Assembly (NCBI GenBank): GCA_963848195.1
Contig: CAWKCY010000009.1
Coordinates: forward strand, 806,001 to 870,000
Reading direction: 5' to 3'
Length of the DNA: 64,000 bases
From: CAVQBP01 sp963848195
GTDB lineage: Bacteria; Bacteroidota; Ignavibacteria; Ignavibacteriales; Ignavibacteriaceae
In this document: one piece after another, positions 54,823-64,000 of the stretch
Numbering within the stretch: the stretch's first letter is position 1
How the letters are laid out: each line of letters opens with the position of its first letter
Program-made: the position numbers and the translations under genes
Notes under the pieces: model-generated
What the model was told of the DNA's origin: nothing
What the model saw: only the letters and a program-made list of their open reading frames with translations
The model's database searches: none

Positions 54823-56985
54823 CTATTTCATTATTAAAAACTTCATCATTTTTCTGAAGTTCCCGGCATTAATTTGATATAAATAAGCTCCACTGGATAA
54901 CCCGCTTCCATTAAAATGCACCTTATACCTTCCTGCAGCCTTCTCTTCATCAACCAATATTTTTACTAAACGACCTAGTATATCGTATATTTTCAATGTT
55001 ACATGCTCTCTTACTGGGATACTATATCTGAAGGTTGTTTCAGGATTAAATGGATTTGGATAGTTTTGCTCCAATCTGAAACTTAGGACTTTTTCTTTAT
55101 TATCCTCTACAGAGGTATTCTTATCCCAGATACATTGATAGTAACCTGAATCAGGTGAATAAGAGTACTCCGCGATCAGACTGTTATCTTTTGTTGTTAT
55201 CCGGTAATTAAAAATATATCCGGTTTTAAGCAAAGAAGTATCCACAGGAAACGTTACCACTTCAGAGTTAGTTCCCGGAAGAAGACCCGCATATACAGTA
55301 TCATTATTAATTATAGTGTCACCCTTTGAATAATAGCTTTCCATATAAATAGGCCCGATCAGCAAACTGCCTAATTTATGATTCACGGAAAAGATTAACT
55401 GGAAAGATGTCGAACTAATTGTATTCAGTGGTTTTAATGATATTTCAGTTTTGTAATGATCTGAATAATATTTAGGAGTATTTGTCGAATCATATATATA
55501 CGCACCGATTAAGTCTGAACTTTCCGTTTCGTCAGGACCTGCATACCGGGCGTAAGATAATGATATCGGTCCCATATTTTCTCCGAATTGTTCCTTTGAT
55601 TCCCCTTCAACCCAGGTACTCCCTTCCGAATATCCTTTGTAATTTACTTTATTACCAAAGAGATTTCGGCTTCCCTCCAGAATAACCGCACCCGGTAATG
55701 ATGTTGGGTACTTTCCCAGTAACGAACCGGAATTTAAGATGAAATCCATATATAAATTTTCGGAATTATTATACCAGTCATAAACTTTCTTTTCTTTTTC
55801 ACTGTATCTGACCCAGTAATTCTTATATTTATAGTATTTTGTCTTATTTATTACCGTGTCTTTATCAATTGAAATCAGCTGGAGTTTTTCAGTATAATCT
55901 GTATAATTGTATGCACCGGTACTAAATAACCATTTATTCCCTTTATGCAGCGGGAAATAATTGCTGCCAGTATAAACAGGTATGGATTTATCATGTCTAA
56001 ATATTCCATTCTGGGTTGCCGTATAAACATAGTTTTTATAAACTTCAATCTTTCTGATGTTTATAAATTTACCAGACAGGTTCAGCCAGGAAACCCTGTC
56101 GCCTGATTTATATAAACTATTGATGCCGCTGTATAAATTGTTTGCCGTATCAAGCGCTATAATTCGAATTCCATCTAAAAATGTGTGTAATGGAGTATAA
56201 TTCCAGGTTTCTCCGTAATCTGTTGAAGTGGATATTAAATATTTACTTAAAGCAAAAATTTTATCCTGTTCATTGACCAGAACGTAATAAAAAACAGTGT
56301 CGGTATTGATACTTAATTTCAATCCATTCCATTTATTCCCGGCATCATCTGTTGTATAAATCTTTCCACCATATGCAGAAATGAAAAGCTGACCAGTAGA
56401 ACAAATTCCAATAGATGTCAGCGGTAAATTGGATACAATACTTGAGTCCCACATAGTACCATCATCCGTTGATCTATAAAATGTTCCCATTGAATCAACC
56501 GCATAAACATTTCCGTATTTTGCAATAATATTATAAATTTTCCCTTTTTCATTCAATGATACCGACCAGCTATCTCCTCTATCAGTTGATTTATAAATTT
56601 TATTATCTAATAGAGAAGAAATGAATATCGAGCCCGTCGATTCATTTACTGCGATTGAACCTACTGCATAACGCCCGAATGAAGGATTCTTTTGAACCCA
56701 ATTTGTTCCTCCATCATTTGAATATTCCAGTCCCCTTTCCAGGGTACATGCATAAATCGAAGTATCACTTAATACCTTAATATCAAAGCATGAGCTTGAA
56801 TCAATCTTTACCCAATTATCAGATTGCGCAAGAGATAAACTGGAAAAGGTTACTATAAGAATAATAATTGAAAATATAATACCTTTCAGGCCTCTAATTA
56901 ATCTAATATTAAAGAAAATTTTACTGCTATATTCTCTAATTAAAGTTTCATAAATCTGTGAAAATCTGTGAAATCTGCGTCTCAT
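54823..56985 (-). CDS. T9SS-exported protein with BNR/photosystem-type (YCF48-like) repeats
   Basis: This 720-aa protein has a signal-like hydrophobic stretch at residues 35-53 (IIFSIIILIVTFSSLSLAQ), followed by repeats of the pattern YSNDGGTNW, KSTDRGDSW, RSTDDGTMW and TTDDAGNKW to about residue 330. These are BNR/YCF48-like propeller blades. A beta-rich middle and a type A sorting domain (NYPNPFNPETTFRYSIP... to the end) complete it. The only usable start codon, ATG 56985, lies in an interspersed repeat and overlaps the previous stop, so the first 20 or so residues derive from that repeat. Surface location is likely; ligand is unknown. Confidence 0.85.
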   Translation of the reverse strand: MRRRFHRFSQIYETLIREYSSKIFFNIRLIRGLKGIIFSIIILIVTFSSLSLAQSDNWVKIDSSSCFDIKVLSDTSIYACTLERGLEYSNDGGTNWVQKNPSFGRYAVGSIAVNESTGSIFISSLLDNKIYKSTDRGDSWSVSLNEKGKIYNIIAKYGNVYAVDSMGTFYRSTDDGTMWDSSIVSNLPLTSIGICSTGQLFISAYGGKIYTTDDAGNKWNGLKLSINTDTVFYYVLVNEQDKIFALSKYLISTSTDYGETWNYTPLHTFLDGIRIIALDTANNLYSGINSLYKSGDRVSWLNLSGKFINIRKIEVYKNYVYTATQNGIFRHDKSIPVYTGSNYFPLHKGNKWLFSTGAYNYTDYTEKLQLISIDKDTVINKTKYYKYKNYWVRYSEKEKKVYDWYNNSENLYMDFILNSGSLLGKYPTSLPGAVILEGSRNLFGNKVNYKGYSEGSTWVEGESKEQFGENMGPISLSYARYAGPDETESSDLIGAYIYDSTNTPKYYSDHYKTEISLKPLNTISSTSFQLIFSVNHKLGSLLIGPIYMESYYSKGDTIINNDTVYAGLLPGTNSEVVTFPVDTSLLKTGYIFNYRITTKDNSLIAEYSYSPDSGYYQCIWDKNTSVEDNKEKVLSFRLEQNYPNPFNPETTFRYSIPVREHVTLKIYDILGRLVKILVDEEKAAGRYKVHFNGSGLSSGAYLYQINAGNFRKMMKFLIMK
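56949..56985. repeat. Interspersed AATCTGCG/AATCTGTG repeat, copy 4
   Basis: TAAATCTGTGAAAATCTGTG and AAATCTGCGTCTCAT run directly up to the stop codon (56982) of the VIT-domain gene on the minus strand. This copy also supplies the ATG of the downstream gene. Confidence 0.75.
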
Positions 56986-59735
56986 TTAAGTAAAATCATT
57001 TTTTTCATCTTTACAAAAGTTTTACCTGTCATATTCTCTTTAACAATTGCTCTTACAAAATAAATGCCACTGCTTACAGTTTGGTTATAAAAGTTTTGAG
57101 CATTCCAAAAATAAAGCTTCCTTCCGTTAAACAAATCATCATCAGCAATTACTCTAACAAGCTGACCCAGAATATTGTAAACTTCAATCCTTACATTAGA
57201 AGGTAATTGTACATTCAAAACAATGGCAGTCCGGATATTAAATGGATTAGGATAAATATCAAGACTTAAAGTATCTGTTTTCTCCTTCTCCTCTTTCACA
57301 TTAATATAACCGCCTTCATCATTAGGGTTTTTCATAAAGTGAAGTGAATCGTTAGGTTCAAGAGCAATAAATGCAGTGTAGTCACATAATAATCGGTATT
57401 TTAATGCTACGTTAACAATTGAGGATGTATCGAAACTTGCTGCTGCGAAAAGATCCTTTATCTTTTCATTTCCGAGCATGGCGGGAGTTATATCATTTTT
57501 TGCCTCTACACTATCTCTGCTAATTTGTAGGCTTATATGCTTTGTTTTTACTATTGGATCACCTAAATATTTTGCAGTTATATTAAATTCAATATTATCT
57601 TTTGCAGTCGAAGATCCGATAAAGAATAACGGTTTATTGGGGTCTTGCTTAACAGGATTCACCTCTCTTAAATCGATGATCCTAGACACTACAGTGTCTC
57701 CTGAAGATGCTATTGAAAAACTTTCATTATTTGGCAGCGAGTTTGGAGATAACACTGAGGCAATATAATTCCAATCATCAGTACTTCTTTCGAAATGCTG
57801 CCCGTACGTTGAATCTGAAAGTACCTTAGTCAAATAGCCGCTTCCGTAATAATTTACATTATTGTCCGAAACTGAAGGAGGTATAAAATTGTTAGCTTCA
57901 AGTAAATTTATGGTATTAAATACAGGTTTATTAACAGGAAATCCATGTAGATAAGATTTTATATAATTATTAGCATCACCTTTTTGAAATAATGAATCTG
58001 CATTACTAAATAATAATACTTTATCAAAAGTATCAGATATATAACGTGTTTTTATTGTATCTAATATCTCCTTTAATTGGAAATATTTGGAGGATTTGTT
58101 CAGACCGAGTAGCGGAATATCAAGAATAGTTTTCATTGCACCATCATCGTTTAGCTGCCAAATACCTGAAACTACTAATAAGCCGTTATTTATTTTTTTG
58201 GAAATTACTGCAGGCCGCCCCTGCTGATCCATCAATTCCACTTTTACATTGCTGTCATCATAAGCAAGAAAGTATGAAGACTCATGTGTTAAATTCTCCG
58301 GGAAATAAGCGCCTATATTTCCGTTAATATTTCGGTATAATTTAACAGGGTCATGAATTACAGCAAGTGTTCTTAAGCCGTTTATATAGTGAGAAGCTAG
58401 CAGTTCACCACCATCTCTGTTGAAATCGTAGTAACTTAAAAATCGTCCTCCATGAATAAAAAATGTATCGAGCGGTGCAAGAAGTTTCTCAAATGTATCG
58501 GAAGATATTTGATCATCGTAACCATGTCTGTAGGCTGCTATAACACTGCCTTGATTGAAATAATTAACAGCAGTTTGAATATCAGGGTAATTTTTTATTT
58601 CTGCATATTGTTCAATACCGGGGAACTGCCACCCGTTCGATGCATCTTTATCACAATAAATAATAGTGGGCACTGAATCGCTTTTTATTGAATCAGCCAA
58701 ATTGGAAGACAAAAATTCACTTAAGGTTCCGTCTATTGCCTGAGGCGTTGCGGAAAGCCATGTATCTGTAAAATTTCTTATCTCTCCCATTCCCGCAATT
58801 ATTATCTTAAATAAATCACCCGGTTTTAGTGCGGTCTTCAATGTATTTGCCAGATTTGGTATAAGAGTTTCAAGATTTTTATCATGCGCTCCGCTCAGAT
58901 CAATACCAATCAAATATTTGTGAAATGAAGAATCAGGTTTTAGATTAAATAATTCTCCCGGTGCAATTCCAAGCTGAAAATATGAATTATTGTCCTTATT
59001 GTAATATCCCGAGAAATAATAACCACTATTAAAATTGGTTTTGAATTGTAAATTCAAACTCTGCAAATCACCGGTGTTCTCAATGTTATAATATTTATAT
59101 TTATAACCAAGAGTATCTACAAAATCTTGAAAATTCGCCGAAGGTATTTCAAACAATAAGGGATTTCCCCAAATATCTTTTGATTCTTTAAAAAATATCT
59201 CTAGAGGCTTAACCGAAGCGTTATTAGAATTAATAAATTTTAAGGGAACTTCTGCTGTTGCTATATTACCAAACCACTTTGTAGGTGTAATAAATGTTAT
59301 TTTTATTCTTCTCTGACCCCCTGATATAAGCGGATATATATGTAATTCATATTGATTTCCATCTTTAGAAAGAAATGCAGGATCTCTTTTAACTACTACA
59401 ATACTATCATAAATTGACCTTGCAGTCCATGTATCCATTAAAACTGCCTGCATTACACTGTCTCCTATCCAGAGCCATAGATCATTTACTACAGAGCCTG
59501 CCGGCACTTCAAAACGATGAACAATTTCAAGTTTACTCCCCTGCCCAAATTGATTATGATCGGAATATGTTAAATAAAGAGACTGCTCTACATATCCGCC
59601 GAATGGTTCTATTACTAAAGTAGCCTTATCAATATATCCAGGTTTGGTTCCCCATATATCAGGATCCTGAACTGTTAATACATTTGCTGCAAATAAATAA
59701 ACTGGAAATAATAATAAAATAAAAAATGATTTCAT
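56982..59735 (-). CDS. T9SS-exported VIT/von Willebrand A-like protein
   Basis: This 917-aa protein has a signal peptide (FFILLLFPVYLFAANV). A VIT (inter-alpha-trypsin) domain lies at about 25-160, with EIVHRFEVPAGSVVNDLWLWIGD and the TARSIYD segment. A vWA-like domain is at about 265-420 (YLIGIDLSGAHDKNLE). The middle is beta-rich, and a sorting domain (YPNPFNIRTAIVLN... to KKMILLK) ends it. The metal-site motif of vWA (DxSxS) is reduced to DLSGA, so metal-dependent binding may be altered. VIT/vWA proteins are extracellular adhesion or scaffold proteins; the role here is unknown. Confidence 0.85.
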   Translation of the reverse strand: MKSFFILLLFPVYLFAANVLTVQDPDIWGTKPGYIDKATLVIEPFGGYVEQSLYLTYSDHNQFGQGSKLEIVHRFEVPAGSVVNDLWLWIGDSVMQAVLMDTWTARSIYDSIVVVKRDPAFLSKDGNQYELHIYPLISGGQRRIKITFITPTKWFGNIATAEVPLKFINSNNASVKPLEIFFKESKDIWGNPLLFEIPSANFQDFVDTLGYKYKYYNIENTGDLQSLNLQFKTNFNSGYYFSGYYNKDNNSYFQLGIAPGELFNLKPDSSFHKYLIGIDLSGAHDKNLETLIPNLANTLKTALKPGDLFKIIIAGMGEIRNFTDTWLSATPQAIDGTLSEFLSSNLADSIKSDSVPTIIYCDKDASNGWQFPGIEQYAEIKNYPDIQTAVNYFNQGSVIAAYRHGYDDQISSDTFEKLLAPLDTFFIHGGRFLSYYDFNRDGGELLASHYINGLRTLAVIHDPVKLYRNINGNIGAYFPENLTHESSYFLAYDDSNVKVELMDQQGRPAVISKKINNGLLVVSGIWQLNDDGAMKTILDIPLLGLNKSSKYFQLKEILDTIKTRYISDTFDKVLLFSNADSLFQKGDANNYIKSYLHGFPVNKPVFNTINLLEANNFIPPSVSDNNVNYYGSGYLTKVLSDSTYGQHFERSTDDWNYIASVLSPNSLPNNESFSIASSGDTVVSRIIDLREVNPVKQDPNKPLFFIGSSTAKDNIEFNITAKYLGDPIVKTKHISLQISRDSVEAKNDITPAMLGNEKIKDLFAAASFDTSSIVNVALKYRLLCDYTAFIALEPNDSLHFMKNPNDEGGYINVKEEKEKTDTLSLDIYPNPFNIRTAIVLNVQLPSNVRIEVYNILGQLVRVIADDDLFNGRKLYFWNAQNFYNQTVSSGIYFVRAIVKENMTGKTFVKMKKMILLK

Positions 59736-59884
59736 TGTTTACCCCTATTTGTTACTAAAATGGTTCTCCAATATGCCGTTTATAAACAAATAATATACCA
59801 ATATTTTTATTTCAAAATACTTTAATTCCGGTATAAAATTTGAACTTTGATCTATTTCAATCCTTGAAATTAAGAGGTTTAATA

Positions 59885-60199
59885 TTGAAAAATGGCTTAA
59901 GATTAAAATCTTTTTTACTATTCTCAAGAGAATTTTTCCCTCAAGCGAGACAACTCGATAACACTTTCGGTAATAAAAGAGTTGTTACTGCTTCCTTCAA
60001 TAATAACAACTATTCATCATTTAGTCTTAAATCAGTTTTAATTCAGGATGACGGGAAAATAATTACTACATGTGAAAATCCTGTGGGAGGATATAAAAAT
60101 TTCGCAGTTATCCGTTTTGATAATTCCGGGCAAATAGACAGTACTTTCGGAACAAATGGTATGGTTATTACATCTGTTTCGAAATTTTCAATTTCTTAG
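59885..60199 (+). pseudogene. Remnant of a delta-60 repeat protein
   Basis: The frame reads QLDNTFGNKRVVTASF, then SVLIQDDGKIITTCENPVGG, FAVIRFDNSGQIDSTFGTNG and stops. This is the delta-60 repeat pattern (LDxTFGxxG, QxDGKIxxxG, RxxxDGxxDxTFGxxG), normally repeated many times in a long surface protein. Only about one and a half units remain, with a damaged signal-peptide-like start and a TTG as the only start codon. The 104 bp before 59840 hold nothing recognisable. Confidence 0.5.
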
Positions 60200-60228
60200 A
60201 TAATCAAATATATCTTGTAGAAAACCTT

Positions 60229-60438
60229 TTAAAAGTAAAAATCCTTCACTTCTACTTCATGAGCGTCAGGATCGAATCTATTTAAATAGTGAATGAATTC
60301 ATTTGCATAGACACTTTCATTCTTTCTTTTGTATTCATCAACTATTTCTTCCAGTTTCTTATGATCCAGTATACTGCTTACATAATGCTTTTCTTCATGA
60401 TCATCATAAATTCTGTATATGAGTGCACACTTATCCAT
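60229..60438 (-). CDS. Small unknown protein (69 aa) downstream of acyl-CoA dehydrogenase
   Basis: I do not recognise a family. The product is soluble, very acidic and rich in His/Tyr (ALIYRIYDDHEEKHYVSS, FDPDAHEVEVKDFYF). The ATG has GGGAG nine bases upstream, and the gene follows the acyl-CoA dehydrogenase stop by 19 bp on the same strand, so it is probably the last gene of that operon. The base composition is like a normal coding region. No function can be proposed. Confidence 0.55.
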   Translation of the reverse strand: MDKCALIYRIYDDHEEKHYVSSILDHKKLEEIVDEYKRKNESVYANEFIHYLNRFDPDAHEVEVKDFYF

Positions 60439-60457
60439 TATTATTCTCCCATTTTTT

Positions 60458-62179
60458 TTATATTAAAATTGTATCCGCATGTAATATATCCGAATATAAT
60501 TCGGTTTTAATTGCCTCAGCGTTTTTCCTTGCCTTTGAAAGTGCATCAAGAATATAACGTCTCGCTGTAAATACTTTCCTCTGATCTTCGTTTGCTTCCT
60601 TTAAAAGTAAAAATCCAACGTAAATATATGTATAAAGTTCAACTAAATCTTTAGAGGCTACTTCCTGCAAATTTATATCTTTTTTATCCTTAACATATTT
60701 CAGACTCTCATTAAAAAGGCTCCTTATTTCCATAAGATTATTTAATAAATGAGCAAGACTGCCTTTATATTCCTTCTTCTCCCACTCATTGAAATATTCG
60801 GCAAGAACATCATTAATAACTCCGCCGGCAGCGGCAACTATTTGCAGTTGTGAAGTACCTTCATAAATATTGGTTATCCTTGCATCCCGCACCAAACGCT
60901 CTACCATAAACTCCTTCATATATCCCGTTCCACCATGAATTTGAAGGGCATCATAGGATATCTTATTAGCAGATTCACTCAAAACATATTTTGCAACAGG
61001 AGTTAAAAAAGCAACAACTTTTAGCGCTTCCTTCAATCTTTCATTTGCTTCTGCAAATGGTTTTTTCTCTTTTTTCAAGCTTTCAACCAACTCTTCCAGC
61101 TTCTCCTTCTTATCAAGCCAGAGACATGTAGAATAGAACAAAGAGCGGTTAGCTTCAAGTGTTACTCTCATATCAATTAAAATATTTGATACAACAGGCA
61201 TGTTATAAATTGGCTTGCCGAATTGCTCTCTGGCTTTTGCATACTTTAACGCTTCTTCATATGCCTGCTGGGAAATACCTAGAGATTGTGCACCTATACC
61301 CACACGTGCACGATTCATCAAGTACATAACATATTTCAATAATCCGAACCTTCGTGTGCCTATTAATTGTGCAGGTGTATCGTTAAACTGAAGTTCACAA
61401 GTCGGCGATCCATGTATACCTAATTTATGCTCTATTCTTCTAACCTTTACAGATTCATCACCGTAACAGACAAACATGCTTAAACCTCGTGCATCTTTTG
61501 TTCCCGGCTCAGTTCTGGCTAAAACAAGCAGTACATCTCCATTGCCGTTTGTAATAAATCTTTTAACCCCACGTAATGACCAGTTTCCGTTTTCATCCTG
61601 ATATGCATGCAGTTTAACCGCCTGAAGATCCGAACCCGCATCCGGCTCTGTTAATGCCATTGCACCCGTAAATTCCCCCGTTGAAAATCTTGGAAGGAAT
61701 TCCTGTTTCTGAAGGTCATTTGCAAATTGTGCAATTGTTTTCCCGATATCCTGTAATCCAAATATATTCATTAATGAAGCTTCTGCACGCGAAATAATTT
61801 CAACTGCAACCATATAGATTGTAGTCGGGAAATTAAGTCCTCCATATTCTCTCGGCAGTATCATTCCCATCAGTTCGGCTTTGGACAGCATTTCCAGTGC
61901 TTCTTTTGTCCCTTTTGCATACTCTACCTTACCGTCCTTAAATACCGCTCCTTCTTCATCTATTTGTGCGGCTCTCGGCGCAATATAATTGCCGGCTATA
62001 TCTCCTACAACTTCAAGGACTTTCCGGTAATTTTCTTTGGCATCTTCATAGTTGACCGGAGCATAATTGAATTTTTTAGACTGTTCATAATTTTCTTCAG
62101 TCATTTCGACTATTTCTTTTAAATCCAGTTTTTCAAAATGATAAAGCAGATCTCTATTCTCTGAAAAATAATTTGGCAT
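60458..62179 (-). CDS. Acyl-CoA dehydrogenase
   Basis: This 573-aa FAD enzyme has MALTEPDAGSDL (FAD/substrate loop), RVGIGAQSLGISQQAYEEAL, REQFGKPI, QIHGGTGYMKEF and the catalytic-base region NIYEGTSQLQ. The C-terminus is about 150 residues longer than the roughly 380-aa short/medium-chain enzymes, as in the long family members with an extra helical domain. It oxidises an acyl-CoA to the enoyl-CoA and passes electrons to ETF, encoded directly upstream in the same operon (3-bp gap). Chain-length preference cannot be told. Confidence 0.95.
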   Translation of the reverse strand: MPNYFSENRDLLYHFEKLDLKEIVEMTEENYEQSKKFNYAPVNYEDAKENYRKVLEVVGDIAGNYIAPRAAQIDEEGAVFKDGKVEYAKGTKEALEMLSKAELMGMILPREYGGLNFPTTIYMVAVEIISRAEASLMNIFGLQDIGKTIAQFANDLQKQEFLPRFSTGEFTGAMALTEPDAGSDLQAVKLHAYQDENGNWSLRGVKRFITNGNGDVLLVLARTEPGTKDARGLSMFVCYGDESVKVRRIEHKLGIHGSPTCELQFNDTPAQLIGTRRFGLLKYVMYLMNRARVGIGAQSLGISQQAYEEALKYAKAREQFGKPIYNMPVVSNILIDMRVTLEANRSLFYSTCLWLDKKEKLEELVESLKKEKKPFAEANERLKEALKVVAFLTPVAKYVLSESANKISYDALQIHGGTGYMKEFMVERLVRDARITNIYEGTSQLQIVAAAGGVINDVLAEYFNEWEKKEYKGSLAHLLNNLMEIRSLFNESLKYVKDKKDINLQEVASKDLVELYTYIYVGFLLLKEANEDQRKVFTARRYILDALSKARKNAEAIKTELYSDILHADTILI

Positions 62180-62182
62180 ATT

Positions 62183-63202
62183 TTATCTCAGCTTATGTTT
62201 AAAAACATTTATGAATGTCGGAATAACCTGCATCGCATCACCAACAATTCCGTAATGAGCAACATTGAATATCGGAGCTTCAGGATCAGTGTTTATAGCT
62301 ATTATTTTATTGGATTCCTGCATCCCTGCTCTGTGCTGGATAGCTCCCGATATTCCGCAAGCTATATAAAGTTTTGGCCTTACTGTAACTCCCGTCTGTC
62401 CCACCTGCCGTTCTGGAGGCACAAAACCTGCATCCACCGCAGCCCGTGAACCTGCTATTTCACCCCCTATTGTTAAGGCTAGCTCATGGATTAGCTTAAA
62501 ATTATCCGCAGTTCCCATGCCGTATCCTCCAGCTACAATGATTGGGGCTGCTTTAAGATTAATTTTGTTTTCTTTTCTATGCTGCTCGATAATTTTAATT
62601 ATGTCGTCAAATCTGTTAGGAGTATAAGGAATCTCTGTTATTTTTCCTTCAACGGGTTCCTGCAGCGGTTCCATTTTCATAACCCCTTCTCTTACAGTTG
62701 CCATCTGAATTTCTATATCGGGTGAAATAATTGTTGCAATTATATTTCCTCCGAAGGCAGGACGAATTTGTAAAAGCAGATTTTTATAATCTTTTTTTAG
62801 ATAAGTTACATCGGAAATTTGGAGATCGGTACAGTCTGCTGTTAAACCGCTTTTTGTATGGGATGCTACCCTTGGTGCTAAATCCCTTCCTATTACTGTT
62901 GCTCCGAAAAGCATAATACGAGGTTTATATTTCTCCACCAGTTCATTAATTATTCTGCTGTATGGCATTGTCAAATAATTATGAAGATCAGGATGATCTA
63001 TTACCAGTGCTTCTTCGGCTCCGTACCGGAATGTCTCCTTTGCAATTGGAATAACTTCACTCCCTATTACAACAGATTTTAATTTTCCGCCTAAGCACTC
63101 AGCAAGCTTTCTGCCTTTTGATAAAAGTTCAAAACTAACATCCACTGGTTTTCCGCTTCGCTGTTCAACAAAAATCCAGACATCTTTATTATAATTCCCC
63201 AT
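62183..63202 (-). CDS. etfA: Electron transfer flavoprotein alpha subunit
   Basis: This 339-aa protein has an N-terminal nucleotide-fold domain (residues 5-200) and the C-terminal FAD domain with the ETF-alpha signature (GGYGMGT, GEIAGSRAAVDAGFVPPERQVGQTGVTVRPKLYIACGISGA split over residues 225-290, and HYGIVGDAMQVIP). It pairs with EtfB to carry electrons from the acyl-CoA dehydrogenase, encoded 3 bp downstream, to the quinone pool. It starts 5 bp after etfB. Confidence 0.97.
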   Translation of the reverse strand: MGNYNKDVWIFVEQRSGKPVDVSFELLSKGRKLAECLGGKLKSVVIGSEVIPIAKETFRYGAEEALVIDHPDLHNYLTMPYSRIINELVEKYKPRIMLFGATVIGRDLAPRVASHTKSGLTADCTDLQISDVTYLKKDYKNLLLQIRPAFGGNIIATIISPDIEIQMATVREGVMKMEPLQEPVEGKITEIPYTPNRFDDIIKIIEQHRKENKINLKAAPIIVAGGYGMGTADNFKLIHELALTIGGEIAGSRAAVDAGFVPPERQVGQTGVTVRPKLYIACGISGAIQHRAGMQESNKIIAINTDPEAPIFNVAHYGIVGDAMQVIPTFINVFKHKLR

Positions 63203-63207
63203 ATTTA

Positions 63208-64000
63208 TTATCCCAATATGTGATTGTCCATTAATTTATCGATTAAGTCAGCCATACCTTCTTTGGTAGGTGAAATTGCTTCATGATTCCCCCCTGTTAA
63301 TATAACCGATTCAACTTTGTGAACTTTTGTGGGAGAACCATGAACTCCGCATCTGTTCAACTCAAGCTGAAGATCATCCATTGTTAATGTCTGAATATAA
63401 AGGTTTTTCGCAATATGCTCTTCCTTTAACTGATCAATATAAATGAGTGAATTCCCTTCGGTTATTTTTTCTAACTCCATTAGAGTTCTTGCATTTTTAT
63501 ATGCCATTAATCTCTTTGCTTTATAAGGTCTTGGAAAGCATGCATCTTTAAGTACAGTAATCAATACCGGCAGGGTCGATTCCAGAATTTCAAATCCCCC
63601 GTCTATTTTCCTTTTTAATGTTACGGTTTCTTCCTTTATATCTAAAACTTCTTCTACATAAGTAACTTGCGGAATATCTAGCTTTTCAGCCGTTTGCGGA
63701 CCCACCTGAGCCGTATCACCATCGATTGCCTGCCTTCCCGCAAAAATAAAATCATAATTACCGATTTTCTTAATTGCTTCGGATAAAACATATGAAGTAG
63801 CAAGTGTATCAGCTCCTGCAAATTTTCTGTCGCTAATCAATACAGCTTCATCTGCTCCCATATATAAACATTCACGCAGTATATCGGAAGCTCGGGGAGG
63901 CCCCATTGTAATTACAGTTATTTTTCCGCCTTCGCGGTCTTTTATTCTTAATGCAAGCTCAAGTGCAACCCTGTCTTCATGATTAAATATTGCAGGAAGT
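63208..64000 (-). CDS. etfB: Electron transfer flavoprotein beta subunit (partial)
   Basis: The gene runs off the right edge. In-frame codons before the internal ATG at 63906 still read LPAIFNHEDRVALELALRIK, so that ATG is not the start. Visible motifs are VITMGPPRASDILRECLYMGADEAVLISD, FAGADTLATSYVL, FAGRQAIDGDTAQVGP and LPVLITVLKDACFPRPYKAKRLM, all EtfB. About 264 codons are present, lacking only the N-terminal tip. It heads the etfB-etfA-acyl-CoA dehydrogenase operon. Confidence 0.95.
   Translation of the reverse strand, partial: LPAIFNHEDRVALELALRIKDREGGKITVITMGPPRASDILRECLYMGADEAVLISDRKFAGADTLATSYVLSEAIKKIGNYDFIFAGRQAIDGDTAQVGPQTAEKLDIPQVTYVEEVLDIKEETVTLKRKIDGGFEILESTLPVLITVLKDACFPRPYKAKRLMAYKNARTLMELEKITEGNSLIYIDQLKEEHIAKNLYIQTLTMDDLQLELNRCGVHGSPTKVHKVESVILTGGNHEAISPTKEGMADLIDKLMDNHILG

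Overview
The window is AT-rich bacterial DNA. It most likely comes from the Ignavibacteria/Chlorobi side of the Bacteroidota group. The evidence is four proteins ending in a type IX secretion (T9SS) sorting domain with the YPNPFN signature, a PorV/PorQ-type protein, a TonB-dependent receptor without an adjacent SusD, Ser/Thr kinases with TolB-like propellers, and many small palindromic interspersed repeats. Species cannot be fixed from sequence alone.

Bases 1-15.7 kb are mainly a potassium locus. After the end of a hybrid sensor kinase and a flavin monooxygenase come a DUF4118-GAF membrane protein (a piece normally found inside KdpD), a KimA-like K+ permease, an NtrC-type sigma-54 activator, and an operon. 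The operon runs: 112-aa unknown protein, P-II protein, two tiny membrane peptides (the second is KdpF), kdpA (frameshifted), kdpB, kdpC, a soluble KdpD sensor module and a membrane histidine kinase. A GG-N10-GC sigma-54 promoter with an upstream tandem ATTTTGAAA site precedes the operon. A second tandem ATTTTGAAA site lies between the DUF4118 gene and the permease. This suggests a Kdp response run by sigma-54, with a nitrogen-type P-II protein built in, instead of the KdpD/KdpE system of Escherichia coli.

Bases 16-23.4 kb hold a lipoprotein/outer-membrane protein pair, a Ser/Thr kinase with a propeller domain, a beta-lactamase-like gene remnant, tRNA-Thr(TGT) with a terminator, and a CNNM/CorC-type membrane protein.

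Bases 23.7-54.5 kb, all on the minus strand, form a polysaccharide utilisation cluster that looks beta-mannan directed. It has a LacI regulator with two palindromic operators, a zinc dehydrogenase, a T9SS surface protein built of three near-identical 1092-bp repeats (frameshifted), a TonB-dependent receptor, a large exported protein, a PorV-like protein, a SurA-like isomerase, an ABC sugar importer lacking its ATPase, two GH130 proteins, a GH2 beta-mannosidase and three helical-barrel proteins that are probably glycan-active. Palindromic repeats (a 121-bp tandem array, a MITE-like element, CCCTCTCC hairpins) fill its gaps.

Bases 54.8-64 kb hold two more T9SS proteins (photosystem-repeat type and VIT/vWA type), a delta-60 repeat gene remnant, and an operon for electron-transferring flavoprotein (etfB, etfA) and acyl-CoA dehydrogenase that runs off the right edge.
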